A DNA stretch of 64,000 nucleotides from Lachnospiraceae bacterium (GCA_910575555.1 CAJTFX010000009.1:117594-181593); one strand, 5' to 3'. Numbered from the stretch's first letter, positions 18,656 through 28,392 are shown. Notes: generated from the letters alone by a model not told the origin. Translations and numbers: made by a program.

Positions 18656-19237
18656 CTATCCCACTTCAATGCCATAATGTCCGCAAAGTGCTGAAAGTCC
18701 CCCTTGAAATCCACTTCCGATGGCATTGAATTTCCATTCTGCTCCGTTTCTGTAAAGCTCTCCTACAACTACCGCCGTTTCAATTGAAAAATCTTCTCCA
18801 AGGTCATACCGAATCAGTTCCGCCCCGTTTGCTTCATCCACAAGACGAATAAATGCATTGGAAACCTGCCCAAAATTCTGTTTTCTTGTTTCAGCATCGT
18901 ATATTGTCACTGTAAATGCAATTTTCTCAACATTTGCCGGTACTTTTGATAAATCAACCTGCACCTGTTCATCATCACCTTCTCCCTCACCTGTAAGGTT
19001 ATCACCCATATGGTTTACAGCGCCGCTTGGATGCGATAAATTTCCATAAAAAACAAATTCCTTATCTGTTGGGCATTTTCCATTTGCCCCAAGCATAAAT
19101 GCTGCTGCATCAAGATCGAAATCAGCGCCCGAATCGAATGCATTTACATCCCATCCAAGCCCTACCATGATATTCTTAAGCCCCGGATTTCCTTTTGTCA
19201 AGTCAACTTTTTGTCCCTTTGATAAATTAATTGCCAT
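18656..19237 (-). CDS. TerD-family stress protein
   Basis: A canonical 193-aa TerD domain: [31 protein letters not shown], the calcium-binding [21 protein letters not shown] loop, [18 protein letters not shown] and the C-terminal [14 protein letters not shown]. The acidic DxDLD and GDDE residues that bind calcium are all kept. TerD proteins are cytosolic or membrane-peripheral and occur in tellurite-resistance and stress operons. Here the partners are dynamin-like GTPases and a HerA-type ATPase rather than TerB/TerC, so a DNA- or membrane-surveillance role is more likely than tellurite resistance itself. Confidence 0.93.
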   Translation of the reverse strand: MAINLSKGQKVDLTKGNPGLKNIMVGLGWDVNAFDSGADFDLDAAAFMLGANGKCPTDKEFVFYGNLSHPSGAVNHMGDNLTGEGEGDDEQVQVDLSKVPANVEKIAFTVTIYDAETRKQNFGQVSNAFIRLVDEANGAELIRYDLGEDFSIETAVVVGELYRNGAEWKFNAIGSGFQGGLSALCGHYGIEVG

Positions 19238-19305
19238 TGTAATTGCCTCCTTTAATGCTATTTATATAATTTTATCGTTCATTTTTTAAGCTGAGAAAAT
19301 ATTTA

Positions 19306-20424
19306 TCATACTGCTCTCCATTTTACATTCGGCGCCTTACAGTATAGACATGATTGTTCCTCTCCATTGATCTGTTTGCATTTTTTACATATCCAATTGA
19401 TCCTGCCACTGTAATTTGCCGGATTCTTAGTTCTTCTTTTCCGGGAATAAACCCCTTCTAAATTAACATACTCATTGAGTTCATCAATATTTTCAGGCAG
19501 CTGCCGCTTTGAAGATATGATTAATCTGCCTATCTCTTTTTCAATCTCAACAATTCCAGTATTCTCAATAGCCCTGCGCAATGCATATTCTGATACTCTT
19601 TTATGATTCACAAAATATTCCTTATTCATCTGATTATAGGAATGGGCAAACCTAAGCATGCTTTTGCTCTCGTCCTGATATTCTTGATAGCATTGATCCA
19701 AATACCGTTGTTCCGTTTTCGTCAATCTCTTTTCATTTAACTTTAATCGAAACACTTTCGCTGATAAGGCAGATAAGGGAAAAATCTCAAACCCATCTAT
19801 CCCATGATCTTTAATATATTGCGATGCATTTTCCATCGTATTCTGAATACTCTCTTTTTCCTCATCCAGCATATCAATCTTATTAAGGACAAAAATCAAT
19901 TTCACATCTTTATGATGTTTCACATGGCTGACCACCATTTGAAGGAGCAGTTCATCATCATTGGTCGCTAACTGCGTTGCGTTTAAAAGATAGATGATAA
20001 TGCCTTTTTCTAAATGCTCAAGAATCTCTTTTGTTCTTTCCGCATGCCTCAAATCCCCGGAATTATTCACACCCGGCGTATCAACTAATACAATCGCCTT
20101 GTCTGTATTCTCTAATGTAAGTATATCTTTTACAATCAAAACATCTAATACATTTTCGTCAGCGTTTATCTTAGAAACTGTACTGGGGTAAGAGATATCA
20201 ACAGCATAATTTTTGCCATCATTTTTTCGGATATATGCCTTTGCTTCAGCTGTACCCGGCTGATTCAGAACAGCCAATGCTCTTGCTGTACAAGCTTCGT
20301 TTTTTTCAGGCAATATCTCTTCTCCTAAAATTGCGTTCAAAAAAGTAGATTTACCGGAACTCATTGTGGCCATTACACATACTGGGATGATCTCTCCATT
20401 GTTGATCCCAAATCTGCTTAACAT
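19306..20424 (-). CDS. Dynamin-like GTPase with C-terminal zinc ribbon
   Basis: The 372-aa protein has a dynamin-type G domain: P-loop ATMSSGKS (residues 19-26), the switch segment NEACTARALAV, DTPGVNNSGD (G3), VLNKIDML (G4) and a PLSALSA-like G5. The P-loop starts only 18 residues in, so the usual N-terminal neck helix is missing. The C-terminus is a zinc ribbon with two CxxC pairs (ICKKCKQ and CLYCKAP). The P-loop region is very close to that of the 989-aa TerD-dynamin fusion in the same operon, so the two may form a heteromeric GTPase, as in paired bacterial dynamins. Its start is ATG 20424 with a GGGAGAG ribosome site. Confidence 0.85.
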   Translation of the reverse strand: MLSRFGINNGEIIPVCVMATMSSGKSTFLNAILGEEILPEKNEACTARALAVLNQPGTAEAKAYIRKNDGKNYAVDISYPSTVSKINADENVLDVLIVKDILTLENTDKAIVLVDTPGVNNSGDLRHAERTKEILEHLEKGIIIYLLNATQLATNDDELLLQMVVSHVKHHKDVKLIFVLNKIDMLDEEKESIQNTMENASQYIKDHGIDGFEIFPLSALSAKVFRLKLNEKRLTKTEQRYLDQCYQEYQDESKSMLRFAHSYNQMNKEYFVNHKRVSEYALRRAIENTGIVEIEKEIGRLIISSKRQLPENIDELNEYVNLEGVYSRKRRTKNPANYSGRINWICKKCKQINGEEQSCLYCKAPNVKWRAV

Positions 20425-20454
20425 TACTCTCTCCCTTTACGGCTTTTACTGATT

Positions 20455-20838
20455 TTAATAATACCCTTCACAGCCTATCAAAATACTTTCCGTGCAGTTA
20501 TCCGGAGCATATACTCCTATCTCAAGTTTAACGCTGGTACAGCCGTCATCCTCCCTTTCAAAGGATTCATCATAATCCAGTATATTTTGAAGCGTTCCGG
20601 GAAACAGCACTGTTCCTTCAACCGAAACTGTGCCTTCAAAAATCTCAACAGCTTCAAAATTGTTTTCGGCGTCATAAAACACATGGAATCCGCCGTAATC
20701 ATCTGTAGTATTTTTACTATATTTAGACTTTTTAAACTCTTTCACAGGCGCGCCTAACCGCTCCCGCACCAACTCTCTGTCCATTCCAAATTTGAGCCCG
20801 TTAACATTGTCTTTGGGATTTACATTCCATTCTGTCAT
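20455..20838 (-). CDS. Small acidic protein, candidate immunity or adaptor
   Basis: I do not recognise this 127-aa protein. It is acidic and predicted to be mostly beta-strand, starting MTEWNVNPKDNVNGLKFGM, with RERLGAPVKEFKKS and a strongly acidic C-terminal half ending ILIGCEGYY. Its ATG overlaps the stop of the upstream nuclease-like gene by 4 nt (20835-20838), which indicates translational coupling. That tight pairing, small size and acidity are typical of immunity proteins encoded after toxin genes, so an immunity role is a reasonable inference. It could equally be a structural partner of the GTPase encoded 30 bp downstream. Confidence 0.7.
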   Translation of the reverse strand: MTEWNVNPKDNVNGLKFGMDRELVRERLGAPVKEFKKSKYSKNTTDDYGGFHVFYDAENNFEAVEIFEGTVSVEGTVLFPGTLQNILDYDESFEREDDGCTSVKLEIGVYAPDNCTESILIGCEGYY

Positions 20839-21515
20839 ATTTTTCCTGCCTCCTTTAATTCGTCAATATACGCAAGCATTTCATTTATTGCATCATCATA
20901 TTTATCTCCAAACTTTTCTCTGATATCATCGATATCCATCTGTACAGCCTCGTCAAATTTACCTTCATCTATCAGCTCTTTCTGACGTTCTCTATACGCT
21001 CTGGCTTCGCGGGAACTTCCGCAGCTTGCCGTTTCCCTGTGATCCGATTTATCCATCTTGATTGCCGGACCATCATTGCGCGACAATTCTGTAACACTGT
21101 CTGCAGGCATATGATGAATCTCTGTTTTATCGCCCTCACCCTCTTTAAAGATATCTCCAAACCTTCCGCCCTGTCTGTCCCTTATCTCTGAATTTGAGAT
21201 TTCCTGCCTTTCTAATTCCTGATTTGCATCTGATCCGTTTTGCAGACAATCATTTTCAGGCACACCTTCGTCTTCCGGCAAATTTGGTTTTCTCTCTGTT
21301 TGAGGCTCCGCCTCTCTTTCTAGTTCCGCATTCAACGGCCTGTCCAGTTCTTTTAACAAATCCTTAAAATCATTCTCTTTAATGTCTCCTGCTTCCTTAA
21401 CATCAGAAGCATTCAATGGTTTATCCAGCTCTTTCACCATTTTCTTTGTCTCTTCGGACATCCCTTTCGCTGCTTCCCCCGCCACTTCAGCAGCTTTGGC
21501 AATCTCACCTATCAT
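20835..21515 (-). CDS. Candidate HNH-like nuclease/toxin-domain protein
   Basis: The product is 226 aa from the ATG at 21515, chosen because it follows the upstream stop and has GGAAGG 9 nt before it; an ATG at 21524 is also possible. The N-terminal third is helical and contains two copies of a KELD(K/R)PLNA unit (about residues 28-36 and 55-63). The middle is polar and disordered. The C-terminal 95 residues hold IHHMPAD (about 133-139), GPAIKMDKSDH (about 149-159), then REARAYRERQKELI and FGDKYDDAI. This His-His then Asp-His spacing resembles HNH-type domains found at the ends of polymorphic toxins. The function is inferred, not proved. Confidence 0.6.
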   Translation of the reverse strand: MIGEIAKAAEVAGEAAKGMSEETKKMVKELDKPLNASDVKEAGDIKENDFKDLLKELDRPLNAELEREAEPQTERKPNLPEDEGVPENDCLQNGSDANQELERQEISNSEIRDRQGGRFGDIFKEGEGDKTEIHHMPADSVTELSRNDGPAIKMDKSDHRETASCGSSREARAYRERQKELIDEGKFDEAVQMDIDDIREKFGDKYDDAINEMLAYIDELKEAGKI

Positions 21516-21517
21516 CC

Positions 21518-24500
21518 TTAACATCCTTCCTTCCGTCTGGCTACTGCATACTGGCGCCATTTTGCGTAAAGCGAAGCTTTTCCTCTGTCCTCTTTCACCA
21601 TCTTACGCATCACACATTGTGTGATTGCCAATTCTAATTCCACGGACAGTTCTCCAAGAATTGACGCCAAATGATTATGTATCTGTTCCTGAAGCCCATT
21701 CACTTCGTCCATTGACATAATTACATTTTTAAATCCATCATACTTCACCAATTCGCATACCACGTCGCTTAATTTCTCAAATGATTCCTCTTCCAGAATA
21801 CTTGGGACACCCCCGTTCTCAAGCTTCTCAATTGCATCCAGAATGACAATGATACTTTCTGACGGCAAGTTAAGATCTTCAATATTATTTCTTATCAATT
21901 CTGTTGAAATATCTAAATATTCATCCATCCTGTTTCCCACAAGCATCATAACAATCATCCGTCTTGCATCACGATTCATCCCGCCCGCTTCCTCTGGACG
22001 ATACCTATATGGATGTTCCATGATTCCCGCTTTATTAATCTTACACAATACAGGATCCAACCAATTGTTTTGATACACAACCGCAACTCCTTTCGGAAGC
22101 CTGGCCAGTTCCGGAATCTGTTTCTCGGTCATCGCCGCTGATTTTCCTGCCTGCTGCCTGTCATTTTCATCAGGAAGTCTCATAAGAATCTTTGTATTGG
22201 TATTTCTTATAGCAGAAATGTCAATTGCGTTGGGCGATTGATCCACTATCACAAAACCTTCTCCGTACGTTCTCATCTCGGCAATCGAATTCGTAATCAT
22301 CTCCACGGATTTTCCTGCCATATCAGCCCCTTCCGCTGAAAACCTCCCCTGCGTATTTCTCAAAAGATTATGCGCTTCCTCCAAAACTGTGATATGGCTC
22401 AATTCCTGGTTCATACATCCATCTGCCCAGCCCATTCTGTATTCATTGAGCTTCATTACGACAATCCCCATAATCAGCGATTTTGTTTCCTGAGAACCGA
22501 TCCTGCTTAAATCAATAATCGTATTCTCTTCAAACAAAATGGCTGGGGATACCTCATTCGCAGTAAACATTTGGCCATTAATTCCATTAGTCAAAGAACG
22601 GACCCTGGTAATTAACGCTCCCGCATAATCTCCTTTGTTGTCTTCAGAATAATCAGACGTATCCAATATCCTTCTTATCTGCATTTGAACATCTTTAAAA
22701 GATGGATAACTCTTCTTGCTTTTTAATATATTTTCTGAATTTTCCAAATCCCATCCGCAAACCTGATACGCCTGTAAAACCGCGTCTTTTAGAATAGCAG
22801 GCATTGCCGCGTACATAGGCCAGCATACATTAAATATCTCTATCAATCTATCAATGTGTTCAAGGACATGTATTTCATCCGGAAAGGAAAACGGATTGAT
22901 TTTCAACAACTCTGCCATCTTATTGTTCGTGCCAAAAACATGAACATCCTGTTCATTTCCAAAAACATTTTTATATTCGCCTTTTGCCGGTTCAATCACT
23001 AAAAATTTGACGCCATTTTTCCGGGCCTCCGATAATATCTGATAAACTGTATTTGATTTACCGGAACCAGTTGTTCCTGTAATCATCATATGAGAAGCAA
23101 GACTTTCCAGATCAATTTCAATTTTTGCCTGCTCTCTTTTCCCCATATGATATACATTTCCCAATAGAATGGTATTCCCTGCTTCACATTGCCCATCTTC
23201 TATAAAAACATTCCTTGCAAAAGAAACCATCTTACTTATGGAAACGCCATTCACCGCTTTCTGCGGAAGCCCGGCAGTAATTACCAACTCACTGCCGCTT
23301 ATCATGGACGCAGGCGTAATATCTACCGGCTCATTTCCAGTATTCATTTCAAACAGAGGATGCATCATTTTCTTAAGATATGCCTCTATCCGTTTTGTTT
23401 TGTAAGGATCCATCCAGGTATTAATACTATAATTTTCTACCGTATCTTTCTTTCCTCTGCACAATGACTGTAATGTCCCTGCTAACGTCTTACTGGTCTG
23501 TGTGTCATCTGATATACAATATGTCGCCGTACTCCACAAACCATTGTCTTTTGCATCGTCTATCCGTTCTATTTGTTTCTCAATTTTCTGCAGCAAATCG
23601 ATTACTTTTTTATTATCCCTTACAAGCTGCAGCGTTTGCCCTGTTGTTGTTGTAAATGTATCTGTTGTTCCTTTTGTCTGAGTCCTTCCGCTTGTACTGC
23701 TCTGAGAATCACTATGAGAAAAGCCTGTCTGATTTGACTCCCCGGAATTGGTGCCAAAACTTCCTGAAAGAACTATTATGCTGGGGCTTATCGCCTTACT
23801 TTTTCCCCTGGACTTGGTCTTCGATACATTACGTGTGCTGCTTATGGTGCTTCCAACAGATTCTGTTACCGCATTCGAAATATTTTCAGCTAACGCACTG
23901 CTGTCAGACTCTGAATATGTCTGTGTAATCTTGGCAAAGGGCGACAGCTGAGAAAAAATTTCCTCGTAATTATCCTTTAATTCTAATAATTGTTCTGAGG
24001 ATACAGGTTCAGCAATTGTAATCATGGCATATTTTTTTCCTGACATTGAATCAATCAGCTTTTCCATCCCCTGCACAAAATCTTTATTATTCTCACTTCT
24101 CAAACCCGGTATGCCGCTTACGGCGCTGATCACAGGACTTTGCTCGAGGGCAGAAGACGAAAATACTTTATTCAGACAAGCTGTTAATCCTGCTTTGTCC
24201 TGCTGAATTAATTTTGATCCCGGAAAATTTCCTTCAAAGGTTCCGGACAGCACCGATTGACATATTGAAATTTCGTTGATATTACTTGTTCTGGTTCCAA
24301 TATAATATTCAACGCTATTGCCGTCACTCAAGATAATATGTATAAGGGTTCCGCCGCACAAAGCTACTGAATTGTAAACATTCATAAGCTTATCCAAATT
24401 ATTCTCATCTGCATCATAAACAATCTTTGTTATCTGATTCATACGAAGCACGCTATTAATGTTCGCGTCCGCTATTTCTGCCGGAATATCTTTAATCGGA

Positions 24501-24610
24501 TAGTTACCTATCTCCGGCATATACTTTCTCATGATTATATTATCTGCCTGCGTAAACGCCGCGTTTATTTTTTCCTGGCTCTGCGTAAATTTCTGTAATT
24601 GCTCCGGCAT
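21518..24610 (-). CDS. HerA/FtsK-like DNA-translocase ATPase
   Basis: The 1030-aa protein has an N-terminal half of unknown type with a low-complexity Ser/Thr-rich region (about 235-325) and a C-terminal HerA-class ATPase domain. Walker A is GTTGSGKS (512-519), followed by VYQILSEARKNGVKFLVIEPAKGEYK. Walker B is ITVLEEAH (740-747), and ILMRLPDENDRQQAG (about 795-810) holds a likely arginine finger. HerA-type ATPases form hexamers that pump DNA or act as the motor of nuclease-helicase defence complexes. Flanking genes overlap or abut (2 bp on either side), so it is tightly co-expressed with the candidate nuclease and GTPases. Confidence 0.85.
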   Translation of the reverse strand: MPEQLQKFTQSQEKINAAFTQADNIIMRKYMPEIGNYPIKDIPAEIADANINSVLRMNQITKIVYDADENNLDKLMNVYNSVALCGGTLIHIILSDGNSVEYYIGTRTSNINEISICQSVLSGTFEGNFPGSKLIQQDKAGLTACLNKVFSSSALEQSPVISAVSGIPGLRSENNKDFVQGMEKLIDSMSGKKYAMITIAEPVSSEQLLELKDNYEEIFSQLSPFAKITQTYSESDSSALAENISNAVTESVGSTISSTRNVSKTKSRGKSKAISPSIIVLSGSFGTNSGESNQTGFSHSDSQSSTSGRTQTKGTTDTFTTTTGQTLQLVRDNKKVIDLLQKIEKQIERIDDAKDNGLWSTATYCISDDTQTSKTLAGTLQSLCRGKKDTVENYSINTWMDPYKTKRIEAYLKKMMHPLFEMNTGNEPVDITPASMISGSELVITAGLPQKAVNGVSISKMVSFARNVFIEDGQCEAGNTILLGNVYHMGKREQAKIEIDLESLASHMMITGTTGSGKSNTVYQILSEARKNGVKFLVIEPAKGEYKNVFGNEQDVHVFGTNNKMAELLKINPFSFPDEIHVLEHIDRLIEIFNVCWPMYAAMPAILKDAVLQAYQVCGWDLENSENILKSKKSYPSFKDVQMQIRRILDTSDYSEDNKGDYAGALITRVRSLTNGINGQMFTANEVSPAILFEENTIIDLSRIGSQETKSLIMGIVVMKLNEYRMGWADGCMNQELSHITVLEEAHNLLRNTQGRFSAEGADMAGKSVEMITNSIAEMRTYGEGFVIVDQSPNAIDISAIRNTNTKILMRLPDENDRQQAGKSAAMTEKQIPELARLPKGVAVVYQNNWLDPVLCKINKAGIMEHPYRYRPEEAGGMNRDARRMIVMMLVGNRMDEYLDISTELIRNNIEDLNLPSESIIVILDAIEKLENGGVPSILEEESFEKLSDVVCELVKYDGFKNVIMSMDEVNGLQEQIHNHLASILGELSVELELAITQCVMRKMVKEDRGKASLYAKWRQYAVARRKEGC

Positions 24611-24612
24611 AT

Positions 24613-25149
24613 CTACCTCCCTGATCTGGAACCAAGTATCCGGCTCAATAAACTCTCACCGCTTTTAGGGTTCCGGTTCGCATGATTCGCTTTCACTTCC
24701 TTTTTCTTCTCTTCTGAAATTATTCTTTTTCCCTGCTCACCAGACATCATCTTTTTCCTCTTCGCTGCTTTTCCTTTTTCACTTTGCCGCGCCCCCTCTT
24801 CCATTGGAATTTTACAGGGGCTTTTATTCTCCTCCGATGCTTTTAATGGATACACTTTTTTACCGACAATTTCAAGATGCTGAATTCTCTCTTCACAAAA
24901 ATTATCTATCAGGGAAGAAGCTACTAGCGCCCAGTAATCCTCATCCCATTTTTCCTCCGGCTCAAAGTCTTCCCCATCAAACTCCTGCAGCAGCCCGGGA
25001 ATATTTTTTGTCTTCACATATTCAAGCACATTCCTGAATTTATTTGTTGAAAAATTCGGATCCCCATGTGCTATCGTATAAAAAACACTATAGATTCCAA
25101 CCAAACTTTTTTTCGATATAGCATCCTCTAATGCCGCAATTTTCTCCAT
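24613..25149 (-). CDS. Unknown protein with helical N-terminus and basic tail
   Basis: I do not recognise this protein of about 178 aa. Starts at 25161, 25152 and 25149 are all possible; 25149 gives the best spacing (5 nt) from GGAGG. The first 110 residues are helical, with an acidic and aromatic patch (EFDGEDFEPEEKWDEDYWALV). The last 70 are strongly basic and disordered (GKAAKRKKMM, EEKKKEVKANHANRNP), which suggests binding to nucleic acid or to an acidic partner. It sits between the TerD-dynamin and the HerA ATPase with gaps of 15 and 2 bp, so it is probably an adaptor for one of them. Confidence 0.7.
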   Translation of the reverse strand: MEKIAALEDAISKKSLVGIYSVFYTIAHGDPNFSTNKFRNVLEYVKTKNIPGLLQEFDGEDFEPEEKWDEDYWALVASSLIDNFCEERIQHLEIVGKKVYPLKASEENKSPCKIPMEEGARQSEKGKAAKRKKMMSGEQGKRIISEEKKKEVKANHANRNPKSGESLLSRILGSRSGR

Positions 25150-25164
25150 CATATCCTCCATATT

Positions 25165-28134
25165 TTATATTTCCAAAACCGCGTCTAACTGCGCCAAGAA
25201 CTTCTCAAGCCATGCAGCTTTCTCTTTTTCAGATTCAATCCTTGCGTCAATGCTGCTTTGATTCCGCGTTAATTCTTCATTTTCTTCTACTTTCTTCTTC
25301 AATGCCTCCTGCAGTTCGTCCAGCTGTCTCAAAAAGAATTTTTTAAACTGCTTTGCTTCATCCTTTGCTGTATTTTGCGCGCTTTCAAGATTTTCATTAA
25401 AGCTGCTGATGATTGGCGTGAGATACTCATTTTCCACAGTGGAATAATCCACCATTTCCCGGTTAGCATAAATTGCCCTGTTATATCCAGACGCTTCAAA
25501 CCATGTCCATGGCTTATACCATTTTTTGTTTGTATTTTCTACCCATTCCACTTCTCCTGTATCATATGTTTCTTCATATTTATAACTATTAATGATCTCC
25601 TGGGCATTGGGAATATCCATTTCCAGGAAGCCAACGCCAATATCATCATTTAATCCACTATATTGCTGCTCTCTTACAACCCCGCTCTGGATCAGCTTAT
25701 GAATATGCTCCGTATATTCTTCCATAATGGTATTTGCATTTTCCACAATGACATCATTAATAATGTTTTCCAGCTCTGTCTTTACATCACTCTGCAAATG
25801 CATCACTGTATTATTCAATTTCATCATCATCTGCTGAACTTCCAATGCCGTCATTGCGCCTTTTCCTGAAGAGGGATTCAGTTCTTTAGATATTTTAGCT
25901 CTGACCTCCCTGATTCTTTTCTTTGCATCCTTCATCATATCCAAAGCCTCTATGCGGCTTCTGAACTTTTTCGCTTCCTCCCCTTCCGCAAGTATACCTT
26001 TAATCGTTTCAAGCTGCTGATGTATTTCATTTCTCGAACTCTCATTATTCTGGATGGAGGACATCATCTTTGCATGCATATCTTTCTCTTCGACTTTCTT
26101 CTTAAAAGTATCTACAGCCGCCTTAATTTTCGCAGTATACGCATATTTTTGCAAATACTCATTGATGGCAATTTCCACAGCAGGTATCCCCGTGTACCAC
26201 ATAACTTCTTCATACATATTCCCCGACCTTTTAGCCGCATCTATGGAATTTTTCACTTTCTGGAGATTATTTTTTCCCAGACTTGCCTGCTCAGAAAGAT
26301 GCAGCTGCTGTTCATCCATAAACGCACTGCAATTACTCAATGTTTTATTCTGCCCTTTCGTCAGCTTAGCGCCGTTCTGGTACATTCTGATAACCTTAGC
26401 AGTTTCCGCCGATGTGGGAAAAATATTAGGATTCTCTATATCAAATTTCCGTAAATATTCGCGCACATGCTCCAATGCGTCCTGTACAGATTCTTTATCC
26501 GGATCAAACTGATCAATCTTATTAACTGCAAAAATAAATCTATCCTTTGATTGTTTTCCTCCCACTTTCATAGCCTCTGCAACCGTAGCCAATAACGTAT
26601 AATCATCATTTGTCTGAAGCTGCGTGGCATTGAGCACGTACAATACCATAGGTTTCGTCTTTTCCTTAATAACCCGATAGGTATGATTTTTATGTTCTTC
26701 AGTCCGGGAATTATTTGGTCCGGGAGTATCCACTAAAACCAAACGTATTCCTGATGAATCAATATTAGGAATATTGCCGGTTATATCTATATAAGCTGTA
26801 TTGGGATTCGCATTCATCTCCTCCATATCCGCCAATGTCAAATCCGTATACGTTCCCAATATCCGGTTATCTTTATCTCTGTACTCTGCATCAAATTCGG
26901 TTCCGGAACTTCTGTCTTTTATTTTTGCTATCGTCGCGGTGCAGGCTTCATTTTTCGACGGCATCAGCTCTCTTCCCAGAAGAGCATTGATTAAAGTTGA
27001 TTTGCCGGAACTCATTGTGGCAATAACGCTGACCTCAAATTCAGAACTAACAGCGCTGTAGAAATTTTCCTGTATTTGCTGCGTCCGCAAATCCTCAAAG
27101 GGACATTCTCTCTGCATCTTCTCAAAAAGCTTTTGGAGTTCAGCCAACCTGTCTTCAGAACCTCTTGCCTCCGTAAATACAAGCGAAACTTCAATATTGG
27201 AATGTTCAAAACAGTATTCTTTTACTGTCTCATACAAATCATCATAATCAAGTCTAAGACCATAAAATTCTATGTAAAAAGAACTGTCATTGCATAAGTC
27301 TACCAATATTGGCATTAACTGTTCGATCCACACCTGAATTCTCTCATTTCTGAGATCATATAATTTGTTAGGCGGCTCAACTGCTTTTCCATCAATTGTT
27401 ATGAATGACTCAACCACATACGGATTATATTTAAATCCAATTCTTGTGGGCTTATTGTCAGCATTTTTCGAATTAAATACTTCCTGCGAATTAACTTTCC
27501 CCAATGCTTTCTCTTCTCCCGCCGGTAATTTGATTTCCTGCGGCATACTTGTCTTAAAAGACGCATTCTGTTTCTGACGCTCCTTTGTCTCCTTCTCAGG
27601 CGGCACCTCTGCTCTCTCTTTTTCCTCCACACCGCCAAAATATGTAAGCAGGGAACTCAATCCCCCATTAAAACCACTGGATACAGCAGCAATTCTCCAA
27701 CCATTCTTTTGATATATTTCAGTGGATATAATAGCTTTCTCTTTCGCAAAATCCGTTTTGGTATTCTGTATGGATATATATTCTATGTTGTTCTGTTTCA
27801 GCTTAAGGCAAAATCTTTCCATTTCTGCCATTGTTTCATTGCCATCAATACTGACCGTAAACACCAACTTTGCTATTTTCTCAGGCAGCCTGATTAAATC
27901 TATCTCAAATATACTTTTATGACCTGATTCCATATAATTAATTTCATGATTCGGCGAAGTTGTCTGATTATAAAAAATCATATAATTTTCATCGGATAAT
28001 TTTCCCTTATCATCTACCCCAAAGCAGCAGCAATCATATGTTGCGTTGCCCAAAACCTCCATCTCAACAGTAAAAACTTTTGTTTCATCAAAAAATTTTT
28101 GGATTCTGTCTCTCATGCCTTTTACAAATTGCAT
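25165..28134 (-). CDS. TerD domain fused to a dynamin-like GTPase
   Basis: From the ATG at 28134 (GGGGGAT ribosome site, 7-nt spacing; an ATG at 28182 is poorly placed) the protein is 989 aa. Residues 1-170 are a TerD-like beta-sandwich (FTVEMEVLGNATYD, VFTVSIDGNE, WRIAAVSSGFNGGLSSL). After a linker comes a second small alpha/beta region and then a dynamin G domain: P-loop ATMSSGKS (372-379), DTPGPNNSR, VNKIDQF. The C-terminal 400 residues are helical and coiled-coil, as in dynamin stalks, with an aromatic segment (WYKPWTWFEASGYN) that could touch membrane. It is the first gene of the operon and probably a membrane-acting sensor or remodeller. Confidence 0.85.
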   Translation of the reverse strand: MQFVKGMRDRIQKFFDETKVFTVEMEVLGNATYDCCCFGVDDKGKLSDENYMIFYNQTTSPNHEINYMESGHKSIFEIDLIRLPEKIAKLVFTVSIDGNETMAEMERFCLKLKQNNIEYISIQNTKTDFAKEKAIISTEIYQKNGWRIAAVSSGFNGGLSSLLTYFGGVEEKERAEVPPEKETKERQKQNASFKTSMPQEIKLPAGEEKALGKVNSQEVFNSKNADNKPTRIGFKYNPYVVESFITIDGKAVEPPNKLYDLRNERIQVWIEQLMPILVDLCNDSSFYIEFYGLRLDYDDLYETVKEYCFEHSNIEVSLVFTEARGSEDRLAELQKLFEKMQRECPFEDLRTQQIQENFYSAVSSEFEVSVIATMSSGKSTLINALLGRELMPSKNEACTATIAKIKDRSSGTEFDAEYRDKDNRILGTYTDLTLADMEEMNANPNTAYIDITGNIPNIDSSGIRLVLVDTPGPNNSRTEEHKNHTYRVIKEKTKPMVLYVLNATQLQTNDDYTLLATVAEAMKVGGKQSKDRFIFAVNKIDQFDPDKESVQDALEHVREYLRKFDIENPNIFPTSAETAKVIRMYQNGAKLTKGQNKTLSNCSAFMDEQQLHLSEQASLGKNNLQKVKNSIDAAKRSGNMYEEVMWYTGIPAVEIAINEYLQKYAYTAKIKAAVDTFKKKVEEKDMHAKMMSSIQNNESSRNEIHQQLETIKGILAEGEEAKKFRSRIEALDMMKDAKKRIREVRAKISKELNPSSGKGAMTALEVQQMMMKLNNTVMHLQSDVKTELENIINDVIVENANTIMEEYTEHIHKLIQSGVVREQQYSGLNDDIGVGFLEMDIPNAQEIINSYKYEETYDTGEVEWVENTNKKWYKPWTWFEASGYNRAIYANREMVDYSTVENEYLTPIISSFNENLESAQNTAKDEAKQFKKFFLRQLDELQEALKKKVEENEELTRNQSSIDARIESEKEKAAWLEKFLAQLDAVLEI

Positions 28135-28281
28135 CACTTTATCCCCCAGTATATTTATATTCGTCAGAAATTTCTGCTGCATACCTTCGCACCGGACGCA
28201 AAGGTTCTTATTTCCGCAGCTTAATTTCTTGTTCTCATTTTTACCAACAACTTAGGTTTAATGGCAAATTTTTCACTTTCT

Positions 28282-28310
28282 ATTCTAATCTAAATAAGTT
28301 TTAAATTCAA
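28282..28310 (-). promoter_or_regulatory. Promoter of the TerD/dynamin/HerA operon
   Basis: On the minus strand TTGAAT (28310-28305), 17-bp spacer, TAGAAT (28287-28282). The leader to the ATG at 28134 is about 140 nt. The divergent XRE promoter starts 14 bp away, so one regulator bound here could control both. Confidence 0.65.
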
Positions 28311-28323
28311 CTCTTTTTTGGTT

Positions 28324-28353
28324 TTGTATTTCTATTTTTATTCTTGTTACAAT
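28324..28353 (+). promoter_or_regulatory. Promoter of the divergent XRE regulator
   Basis: TTGTAT (28324-28329), 18-bp spacer, TACAAT (28348-28353), 40 bp before the XRE start. Confidence 0.5.
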
Positions 28354-28392
28354 AAACTTATCGAATATCCGAAGCAGCAAGGAGCACAAACC

